Of a stretch of DNA of 5,200 nt, positions 1-4,424 are shown piece after piece. The first letter of the stretch is position 1, and each line of letters opens with the position of its first letter. Location: assembly GCA_947455385.1 (NCBI GenBank), contig CANGNR010000086.1:1-5200 (forward strand). The letters run 5' to 3'. The position numbers were made by a program, and so were the translations under genes. Source of the DNA: Microbacteriaceae bacterium (lineage in GTDB: Bacteria > Actinomycetota > Actinomycetes > Actinomycetales > Microbacteriaceae). Under the pieces are notes generated by a model that was given only the letters and a program-made list of their open reading frames with translations, had not been told where the DNA came from and made no database searches.

Positions 1-186
1 AGGAATCGGCGAACCCGGAGGGCCGGCCATGTAGTCAATGGTGACCGGAAAGTTTGCCTGAGCCTTGAGGGCGTTGATGATTGCGAACATGCCGACGGCC
101 TGACCCAGGTGGGCGATACCCGCCACGATGTTGTAGGTCTTTAGGCGCTTGATTTGCTGTTCTGGTGAGCGTTGAACCTTTGCCAC
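1..186 (-). CDS. Heliorhodopsin, N-terminal part (runs off the left edge)
   Basis: Reading leftward from a GTG at 186-184, 62 codons stay open to the window edge. The product has a basic N-terminus (KVQR, KRLK), then a hydrophobic first helix at about residues 18-40 containing AGIAHLGQAVG, then an extracellular-side loop FPVTIDYMAGPPG. From memory of the family, this order matches the start of heliorhodopsins: a short cytoplasmic N-terminus, a helix A with AGxxHLxQ, and a GPPG loop. It does not look like a type-1 proton-pumping rhodopsin. His26 should correspond to the conserved helix-A histidine. Heliorhodopsins are seven-helix retinal proteins with the N-terminus inside the cell; they have slow photocycles and are thought to sense light or signal rather than pump. 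The retinal lysine (helix G) and counterion glutamate (helix C) are outside the window. GTG at 186 is the only start codon after the upstream in-frame stop, and a GGAGA lies six bases before it. The gene is transcribed away from the small membrane ORFs at 375-746. Confidence 0.85.
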   Translation of the reverse strand, partial: MAKVQRSPEQQIKRLKTYNIVAGIAHLGQAVGMFAIINALKAQANFPVTIDYMAGPPGSPIP

Positions 187-192
187 TTCGAA

Positions 193-197
193 TCTCC
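193..197 (-). promoter_or_regulatory. Ribosome binding site of the heliorhodopsin gene
   Basis: GGAGA on the minus strand, six bases before the GTG start at 186. It supports GTG as the start. An ATG overlapping this motif lies in a different frame. Confidence 0.7.
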
Positions 198-258
198 ATC
201 GATGTTTGGTGCGCGTGCATTTCGGTTGTCACCCAAGTTGCGGGTTAAAGGCAATCTA

Positions 259-274
259 TCCCCTTTAGTGGGGA
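259..274 (+). repeat. Small inverted repeat overlapping the terminator-like hairpin
   Basis: TCCCC at 259-263 and GGGGA at 270-274 are exact reverse complements separated by six bases. The right arm is the same GGGG run that forms the base of the hairpin at 270-296, so the two structures exclude one another in RNA. It could be an anti-terminator stem, a protein-binding operator near the heliorhodopsin promoter, or chance, since the arms are only five bases. Confidence 0.4.
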
Positions 275-302
275 CTTTGCGAGACGCTGAAGCCCCTTTT
301 TT
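270..302 (+). terminator. Terminator-like hairpin with T6 tract, possible leader attenuator
   Basis: Paired segments are GGGG 270-273 with CCCC 293-296, CTT 275-277 with AAG 290-292, and GCG 279-281 with CGC 285-287. The loop is AGA, A274 is bulged, and there is a small T/TG internal loop. Six T's (297-302) follow directly. This is the layout of an intrinsic terminator for rightward transcription. No rightward gene ends before it, since 1-186 is coded on the other strand. The likelier roles are therefore conditional termination in a leader of the small ORF at 375, or ending a short antisense or small RNA. Confidence 0.55.
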
Positions 303-324
303 CAAGGATGGGTCGGACGTATTG

Positions 325-357
325 TCGAGATTGGGCGGGGATAAGCCCAAAACTCGA
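325..357 (+). repeat. Long imperfect hairpin just upstream of the small ORF
   Basis: TCGAG 325-329 pairs with CTCGA 353-357, and TTGGGC 331-336 pairs with GCCCAA 345-350. That gives 11 base pairs interrupted by a one-by-two internal loop, with an eight-base loop GGGGATAA. It ends six bases before the AGGGGA ribosome binding site of the ORF at 375. There is no T tract, so it is not a terminator; a translational control or mRNA-stability element is possible. Confidence 0.5.
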
Positions 358-363
358 ACTCAA

Positions 364-369
364 AGGGGA
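364..369 (+). promoter_or_regulatory. Ribosome binding site of the 69-residue ORF
   Basis: AGGGGA lies five bases before the ATG at 375. It is a good Shine-Dalgarno match and the main support for calling this small ORF a gene. Confidence 0.55.
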
Positions 370-374
370 AAAAG

Positions 375-584
375 ATGTCGCCTCAAAAGGCACAAACCGA
401 TCTATCAAACGAGCCGCTGCTCAGCACACCAGGATGCGTCAAGGTTGCCGCACCAGTTGCCGCAGTGGGCACGCTGCTCGTCGTGAGCGGCAACTCCACT
501 TGGGCAGCGATCGCAGCTGGATGTGCCGTCGTGGCAGTATTCGCCGCCGGTGGCCTCAAACTCGCGGTCGCGGCGCGCAGGTAG
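375..584 (+). CDS. Small membrane protein, 69 residues, unknown function
   Basis: Not recognised as a named family. The protein has a polar N-terminus of about 22 residues (SPQKAQTD and so on), then two hydrophobic stretches. The first is at about 24-38 (VAAPVAAVGTLLVVS). The second is at about 43-61 (WAAIAAGCAVVAVFAAGGL) and is followed by K62 and a terminal ARR. A short GNST turn separates them, so a two-helix hairpin in the membrane with a basic C-terminus is likely. ATG has a good ribosome binding site (AGGGGA, five bases away). The upstream leader contains two structured elements. The next small ORF follows after 18 bases on the same strand, suggesting a two-gene transcript divergent from heliorhodopsin. 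Other frames across this DNA give Arg- and Cys-rich peptides, which argues for this one. Holin-like or small envelope-stress proteins look similar in outline, but nothing identifies it as such. Confidence 0.6.
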   Translation: MSPQKAQTDLSNEPLLSTPGCVKVAAPVAAVGTLLVVSGNSTWAAIAAGCAVVAVFAAGGLKLAVAARR

Positions 585-602
585 CGGGCTCAGGCTGTAA
601 CC

Positions 603-746
603 ATGGAGGCCCTTGTTCTCCTCATGATGATCGCCACACCTTTTGTGATGGTGGGCGTTCCCATAGTGATCATTGTGTTGATTGCTGTTGCTGTATCTAA
701 GAGAAATCGCACGACGCGCCAGAGCCAATCTTCTAAGGACAAATGA
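603..746 (+). CDS. Small single-helix membrane protein, 47 residues, unknown function
   Basis: Starting at ATG 603, the frame encodes a hydrophobic segment at about residues 4-31 (LVLLMMIATPFVMVGVP, then IVIIVLIAVAV). A strongly basic, polar tail follows (SKRNRTTRQSQSSKDK), ending at TGA 744-746. By the positive-inside rule the tail should be cytoplasmic. The proline-interrupted hydrophobic stretch is long enough for one helix, or a short re-entrant piece plus a helix. No strong ribosome binding site is visible before the ATG, so translation may depend on the ORF 18 bases upstream. No family was recognised. A clean membrane-anchor-plus-tail composition and its position after the 69-residue ORF are the grounds for the call; it could still be chance. 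Confidence 0.5.
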   Translation: MEALVLLMMIATPFVMVGVPIVIIVLIAVAVSKRNRTTRQSQSSKDK

Positions 747-864
747 TTGGGTGCCGGTCGAGGGCGAAGAACAGCCCACGCTGGGGCCGATTATCCGAAT
801 CACGGGTAAAATTGGGGCAGCACAAACTCGCGCCCTCGCGGCCCTAGCCCCCTCGGAGTTCTCA
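747..864. other. Gap before the SDR gene, probable promoter region
   Basis: The SDR frame stays open through this gap, with a possible GTG at 751 that has AAGGA 11 bases upstream. The extra N-terminus it would add does not resemble the SDR fold. A TAAAAT at 807-812 is a five-of-six match to a -10 box without an evident -35 partner. I therefore read the gap as mostly untranslated. No clear terminator for the preceding small ORFs was found; GGGC 762-765 with GCCC 774-777 is too short to count. Confidence 0.35.
855..858 (+). promoter_or_regulatory. Ribosome binding site deciding the SDR start
   Basis: GGAG lies six bases before the GTG at 865. It favours this start over the in-frame GTG at 751 and TTG at 682. 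Confidence 0.6.
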
Positions 865-1629
865 GTGACCAATCCCCTAGCCCCAGGCTCGCTCGCAGGC
901 AAGCGCGCACTCGTGACCGGCTCATCGCGCGGCATCGGCGCAGATACCGTCGGCTACTTTGCTGCCGCTGGCGCAGACGTTGTGGTCAACTTTCGCAACA
1001 AAGAAGGTCGCGCACTAAAGATCGTCGAAGGCATTCAGGCAAACGGGGGTAAGGCCATTGCGGTCGGCGCAGACCTGACCGACCCGGCCAGCGTGAGCGC
1101 GATGTTTGAGGCAGCCAAGACGGCGTTCGGCGGACTCGACATCCTGGTTATGAACGCTTCGGGCGGCATGGAGGCAGGCATGGGCGAGGACTACGCCATG
1201 CGCCTCAACCGTGACTCGCAGGTCAACCTGCTCACCACCGCACTGCCATACCTGAGCGACGGCGCCCGAGTGGTCTTCGTCACCAGCCACCAGGCCCACT
1301 TCATTCGCACCACCCCGACCATGCCCGAGTACGTGCCAGTGGCGCTATCGAAGCGAGCCGGCGAGGATGCGCTGCGCGACCTGATTCCAAGCTTGGCCGA
1401 ACGCAACATCGGATTCGTGGTGGTCTCTGGCGACATGATCGAGGGAACCATCACCGCCACGTTGCTCGAACGCGCTAACCCAGGTGCAATCGAGGGTCGC
1501 CGCGCTGGCGCAGGCAAGCTCTACAACGTGCAGGAGTTCGCGGCCGAGGTAGCCTTGGCCGCGGTTGAGCCGGTGCCGGCAGACAACACTCGTCTAGTCG
1601 GCGACACCAGCGACTTCATCGCCGAGTAG
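865..1629 (+). CDS. SDR family NAD(P)-dependent oxidoreductase with atypical active site
   Basis: A 254-residue short-chain dehydrogenase/reductase, the usual length of classical SDRs. The Rossmann cofactor motif TGSSRGIG lies at 18-25. VNFRN after the second strand (41-45) suggests NADP preference. GADLTD (68-73) is the adenine-ring segment, and MNASGG (96-101) stands where NNAG normally is. A catalytic-type serine sits in VFVTSH (S141). The YxxxK motif is altered: K163 in LSKRAGED is present, but the residue four before it is V159. The nearest tyrosine is Y156, and the Ser-Lys spacing is about five residues longer than usual. I recall the segment around MPEYxPVAxSKRAGEDALR as shared by a set of actinobacterial SDRs, so this may be a subfamily trait. 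The substrate is unknown. The start is chosen from GGAG at 855-858; a longer form from GTG 751 would add 38 residues with no SDR counterpart. It converges with the MFS gene and overlaps its last 36 bases. Confidence 0.88.
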   Translation: MTNPLAPGSLAGKRALVTGSSRGIGADTVGYFAAAGADVVVNFRNKEGRALKIVEGIQANGGKAIAVGADLTDPASVSAMFEAAKTAFGGLDILVMNASGGMEAGMGEDYAMRLNRDSQVNLLTTALPYLSDGARVVFVTSHQAHFIRTTPTMPEYVPVALSKRAGEDALRDLIPSLAERNIGFVVVSGDMIEGTITATLLERANPGAIEGRRAGAGKLYNVQEFAAEVALAAVEPVPADNTRLVGDTSDFIAE

Positions 1630-2829
1630 TTCGGCTTCGGCTGAACGATTAGTGGCCTCGCGGCTGCTGCGCAAAACTGCAGGCGCCGAGAGAAGAAGCG
1701 AAACCGCACTGAGGATGCCCGCCCCGACGAGAACCGGCCGCACCGTAAACAAGCCAATCAGCGCGCCGCCCATGGTCATCGAGGCAACGTTGGCGACCGA
1801 GAAAATAGCCTGAACCGAAGCCATGACGCGGCCGCGCACCTTCTCTGGCGTGCGATTCAGGATCAGCGCCGAGCCATAAGAGTTGAGCACCGAGTTGGCC
1901 ATGCCGGCAAAGAACCAGACCACGGCAACAACCGCCCAGTGCCAAGCGAATGCGATGATCACAGTGAAAATCGAAATCGCCGCCAGCGACACCACGATTA
2001 GCGGCGCATGGCGCTTCTCGGGCAGTTTCAAGGCAGAAATCAGGGTCGAACCCAGAACGATGCCAATTGCGAAGGTTGCCGAGACGATGCCGTAGATGAA
2101 CTCGTCGGCACCCAAAACGTTCATCACAAGAAACACTTCGCCGACGTTCATGACGCTGATTGCGGCTATTAGCCCAGCAAACATGATCACCAGAGCGCGC
2201 ACGAGCGGGATCGTCGCGATGACCTTGACGCCAGCCAACATGCTGGATTTTTCGCCGGCTTCGTGCGGGTGAGGCTTGCGATTGATTCCAAGCAACAGGA
2301 TGGCTACCGCGAGGGTCCAAAACGAGAGACCATCGATGATGAACGGCCAAAAGTATGAGTGGGTTGACTTGATGAGCACGCCAGCGAGGCCTGGGCCGAA
2401 CATGCTGCCAAGTGAGGCGCCGATCTGCATGAGGCTGTTCACGCGAGCAAGGTCTTCGGGCGACGAATACTCGGGCAGCGCCGCCGAGAACGCGGCACCA
2501 ACGGGAGTTCCGCAGGCTGCGGTGATGGCTAGAAAAACAAGCGCCCACCCGAAGCCGGGGTTGAACGCGATCGCGAGGCTGCTTAGCCCCATCACCGAGA
2601 GCAGCGATGGCACGAGCACCCGCGTGCTCAGGCGGTCGGCCAGCAGGCCGCCGTATGGCGCGGCAAGAATAGTCGGCACGACCATTGCGAGCAGGATTGC
2701 CGAAACACCGCTGGGGCCAACTTCATCCTTGTATCGAAGCACCACCGTGAAGGTCGTGAGCGAGCTGCCAAGCCACGAGAGGCCCCCGGCAATGGCTAGC
2801 AGGCGCAGTCTTATCCAGTCTGTTTTCAC
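1594..2829 (-). CDS. MFS transporter, probable drug or metabolite exporter
   Basis: 411 residues from GTG 2829, typical for a 12-helix major facilitator. The first helix starts at about residue 10 (LLAIAGGLSWLGSSLTT). The loop after helix 2 carries the MFS signature GGLLADRLSTRVL at about 60-72, including the conserved Asp65 and Arg66. A central cytoplasmic loop (NRKPHPHEAGEKSS) separates the two halves, and the C-terminal half has RTPEKVRGRVMA. These features fit the MFS_3/EntS-like exporter group by general resemblance; the substrate is not deducible. Such proteins export compounds using the proton gradient. The C-terminal tail is acidic and overlaps the end of the SDR gene. GTG 2829 has AGGG eight bases upstream. 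The open frame extends to TTG 2871 with no ribosome binding site, and that longer form would put a perfect palindrome inside the coding region. The gene is divergent from gnd. Confidence 0.85.
   Translation of the reverse strand: MKTDWIRLRLLAIAGGLSWLGSSLTTFTVVLRYKDEVGPSGVSAILLAMVVPTILAAPYGGLLADRLSTRVLVPSLLSVMGLSSLAIAFNPGFGWALVFLAITAACGTPVGAAFSAALPEYSSPEDLARVNSLMQIGASLGSMFGPGLAGVLIKSTHSYFWPFIIDGLSFWTLAVAILLLGINRKPHPHEAGEKSSMLAGVKVIATIPLVRALVIMFAGLIAAISVMNVGEVFLVMNVLGADEFIYGIVSATFAIGIVLGSTLISALKLPEKRHAPLIVVSLAAISIFTVIIAFAWHWAVVAVVWFFAGMANSVLNSYGSALILNRTPEKVRGRVMASVQAIFSVANVASMTMGGALIGLFTVRPVLVGAGILSAVSLLLSAPAVLRSSREATNRSAEAELLGDEVAGVAD
1629..1646 (+). terminator. UUCG-tetraloop hairpin at the SDR stop codon
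   Basis: GTTCGGC 1629-1635 pairs with GCTGAAC 1640-1646 (seven pairs, one G-U) around a TTCG loop closed by C-G, the exceptionally stable C(UUCG)G form. It begins at the last base of the SDR stop codon. No T tract follows, so it may be a 3'-end stabiliser or a weak terminator. It lies within the coding end of the opposing MFS gene, so protein constraints also shape this sequence. Confidence 0.4.
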
Positions 2830-2837
2830 TCTTGCGA

Positions 2838-2841
2838 CCCT
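2838..2841 (-). promoter_or_regulatory. Ribosome binding site deciding the MFS start
   Basis: AGGG on the minus strand, eight bases before the GTG at 2829. It sits inside a 5-4-5 inverted repeat (GCGAC 2834-2838, GTCGC 2843-2847), which could partly sequester it. Confidence 0.5.
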
Positions 2842-2849
2842 AGTCGCTC

Positions 2850-2866
2850 TGGCAACAAAGTTGCCA
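2850..2866. repeat. Perfect palindrome, candidate operator of the MFS exporter
   Basis: TGGCAACAAAGTTGCCA has seven-base arms around three bases. It lies 20 bases upstream of the MFS GTG start and well left of gnd. This size and position fit the binding site of a dimeric repressor controlling an efflux gene, or an RNA hairpin in the MFS 5' leader. No regulator gene is present in the window. Confidence 0.55.
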
Positions 2867-2909
2867 AACAAAAGTGGGTTTCGAGCCTAAAAGCAGAGCT
2901 TTTTTCGGG

Positions 2910-2915
2910 GATAAT
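2910..2915 (+). promoter_or_regulatory. Possible -10 element for gnd
   Basis: GATAAT matches five of six bases of the -10 consensus, 48 bases before the gnd start. No good -35 hexamer lies 16-18 bases upstream, so confidence is limited. Confidence 0.35.
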
Positions 2916-2939
2916 TGAAGAGCGCAACGGTCGCGCCAA
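2911..2939 (-). promoter_or_regulatory. Possible promoter of the MFS exporter
   Basis: On the minus strand, TTGGCG (2939-2934) and AATTAT (2916-2911) are separated by exactly 17 bases, each matching four of six consensus bases. Transcription would begin near 2904 and give a leader of about 75 bases containing the palindrome at 2850-2866. The -10 shares its bases with the gnd -10 candidate, so the two divergent promoters could interfere. Confidence 0.3.
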
Positions 2940-2953
2940 AATCCCCTCCTAAA

Positions 2954-2958
2954 AAGGA
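2954..2958 (+). promoter_or_regulatory. Ribosome binding site of gnd
   Basis: AAGGA lies five bases before the TTG at 2964. It supports this unusual start codon; there is no in-frame ATG until the Met in AVMG, inside the Rossmann motif. Confidence 0.6.
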
Positions 2959-2963
2959 TTCTC

Positions 2964-4424
2964 TTGACTACTTCTAACGTCGGCAGTGCAAACATCGGAG
3001 TCGTCGGACTCGCCGTAATGGGTTCGAACCTAGCCCGCAACCTGGCCAGCCGCGAGGGCAACACCGTTGCCGTTTACAACCGCTCATACGAGCGCACCGA
3101 CCTGCTCATCACCGAGCACCCTGAGGCCGGCTTCATTGCCAGCGAGACCATTGACGAGTTCGTCGCATCGCTCGCCAAGCCACGCACCGCGATCATCATG
3201 GTTCAGGCCGGCAAGGGCACCGACGCCGTGATCTCGCAGCTAGCCGAGCGTTTCGAGCCAGGCGACATCATCGTGGATGGCGGAAACGCGCTGTTCACCG
3301 ACACCATCCGCCGCGAAAAAGAGGTCAGCGCCAAGGGAATCAACTTCGTTGGCGCCGGTATCTCGGGCGGCGAAGAGGGCGCACTCAAGGGCCCTTCGAT
3401 CATGCCTGGCGGTAGCGCAGAGGCATACAAGACCCTCGGCCCCATCCTTGCTTCGATTGCCGCAATCGCCGAGGGCGAGCCTTGCGTCACCCACGTTGGC
3501 ACCGACGGCGCCGGCCACTTCGTCAAGATGATTCACAACGGCATCGAGTATGCCGACATGCAGCTGATCGCTGAGGCCTACGACATTCTTCGCCAGGCCG
3601 GCGGCTACTCGCCTGCCGAGATCGCCGAGATTTTCACCGAGTGGAACAAGGGTGACCTCGAGTCGTTCCTTATCGAGATCACCGCAGAGGTTCTCAAGCA
3701 GGTTGACGCCAAGACCGGCAAGCCATTCGTTGACGTGGTTCTCGACCAGGCTGGCTCGAAGGGCACCGGAGTCTGGACCGTTCAGACCGCACTCAACCTC
3801 GGCACCCCTGTTTCGGGCATCGCCGAGGCCGTGTTCGCCCGCTCGCTGTCTTCGCAGTCGGCTCAGCGTGCCGCAGTCTCTGGCCTGCCTGCAGACGCCA
3901 CCGAGTGGAGCATCGCCGACAAGGCAGCGTTCGTCGAGGACGTTCGTCGTGCGCTTTACGCATCCAAGTTGGTTGCCTACTCGCAGGGATTCGATGCGAT
4001 TCGCGCCGGTGCCGCCGAGTATGGCTGGAAAATCGACCTCGGTGCCGTTTCAAAGATCTGGCGTGGCGGTTGCATCATCCGTGCCCAGTTCTTGAACCGC
4101 ATCGCCGACGCTTACGCAGCCAAGCCAGACCTCGAGTCGCTCATCTTTGACCCTTATTTCAAGGATGCCGTCGCAAAGTCGGTCAAGTCGTGGCGCAACG
4201 TCGTTGCCAACGCTTCGCTCGCAGGTATTCCTGCTCCTGCGTTCGCGTCTTCGCTTTCGTACTACGACGGCCTGCGCTCGCCTCGCCTGCCAGCCGCCCT
4301 GGTTCAGGGTCAGCGCGACTTCTTTGGAGCGCACACCTACAAGCGAGTCGACCGCGACGGCACCTTCCACACCCTGTGGTCGGGCGACCGCTCAGAAGTT
4401 GAGCAAGAGCCAAGCACCCATTAG
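2964..4424 (+). CDS. gnd: 6-phosphogluconate dehydrogenase, decarboxylating
   Basis: 486 residues, complete, close to the usual 470-485. It converts 6-phosphogluconate and NADP to ribulose 5-phosphate, CO2 and NADPH in the cytosolic oxidative pentose phosphate pathway. The N-terminal Rossmann domain has GVVGLAVMG (12-20) and NRS (39-41), the latter contacting the NADP phosphate. DGGN (105-108) and the family signature ISGGEEGALKGPSIMPGG (133-150) follow. The catalytic segment HFVKMIHNGIEY holds Lys188, Asn192 and Glu195, with the expected seven-residue Lys-Glu spacing. The all-helical C-terminal domain contains TGVWT, EAVFAR, WRGGCIIRAQFLN and the C-terminal tail QRDFFGAHTYKRVD, which reaches across the dimer. 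The TTG start is supported by AAGGA five bases upstream. DGGNA replaces the textbook DGGNS, which I believe is common in actinobacteria. The downstream EamA gene overlaps its 3' end by 26 bases, so co-transcription is likely. Confidence 0.97.
   Translation: MTTSNVGSANIGVVGLAVMGSNLARNLASREGNTVAVYNRSYERTDLLITEHPEAGFIASETIDEFVASLAKPRTAIIMVQAGKGTDAVISQLAERFEPGDIIVDGGNALFTDTIRREKEVSAKGINFVGAGISGGEEGALKGPSIMPGGSAEAYKTLGPILASIAAIAEGEPCVTHVGTDGAGHFVKMIHNGIEYADMQLIAEAYDILRQAGGYSPAEIAEIFTEWNKGDLESFLIEITAEVLKQVDAKTGKPFVDVVLDQAGSKGTGVWTVQTALNLGTPVSGIAEAVFARSLSSQSAQRAAVSGLPADATEWSIADKAAFVEDVRRALYASKLVAYSQGFDAIRAGAAEYGWKIDLGAVSKIWRGGCIIRAQFLNRIADAYAAKPDLESLIFDPYFKDAVAKSVKSWRNVVANASLAGIPAPAFASSLSYYDGLRSPRLPAALVQGQRDFFGAHTYKRVDRDGTFHTLWSGDRSEVEQEPSTH

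Larger units (their letters stand above)
187..374. other. Divergent intergenic region between heliorhodopsin and small membrane ORFs
   Basis: This stretch of 188 bases must hold the promoters for both directions. For the minus strand, TAGATT (the complement of 256-261) matches four of six bases of a -10 box, but no good -35 lies upstream of it. For the plus strand, TTGTCA at 226-231 resembles a -35 box, but no convincing -10 follows at 16-18 bases. GATAAG at 340-345 is another weak -10-like site, inside a hairpin loop. Three RNA-structure candidates on the plus strand are listed separately (259-274, 270-302, 325-357). No additional coding region is credible here: the open frames crossing it are Arg- and Cys-rich and overlap better genes. 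Confidence 0.5.

Noticed and set aside
308..700. 130-codon plus-strand frame
   Set aside because: Arg- and Cys-rich shadow of the 69-residue ORF, with a start inside the leader region and no ribosome binding site that fits better.
751..864. N-terminal extension of the SDR from GTG 751
   Set aside because: The added 38 residues do not resemble an SDR, signal or targeting sequence, and the GTG at 865 has a better-placed ribosome binding site. It remains formally open.
405..935. 176-codon minus-strand frame across the small ORFs and the SDR start
   Set aside because: His- and Cys-rich, low-complexity composition, and it crosses two better-supported ORFs and the SDR N-terminus.
1649..2548. 299-codon open frame on the minus strand
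   Set aside because: It lies within the MFS gene in another frame. Its product is rich in Arg, His, Trp and Cys with no recognisable domain, typical of a shadow of GC-rich coding DNA.
2889..2905. AAAAGC-AGA-GCTTTT hairpin with extra T's as a terminator
   Set aside because: The stem is mostly A-T pairs and the T tract is part of the stem. No rightward transcript ends here, and it lies upstream of the gnd promoter candidate.
3276..3317. DGGNA in place of DGGNS in 6-phosphogluconate dehydrogenase as a broken active site
   Set aside because: All other catalytic and signature residues are intact, and I believe the alanine is common in actinobacterial enzymes, so it is lineage variation rather than a defect.
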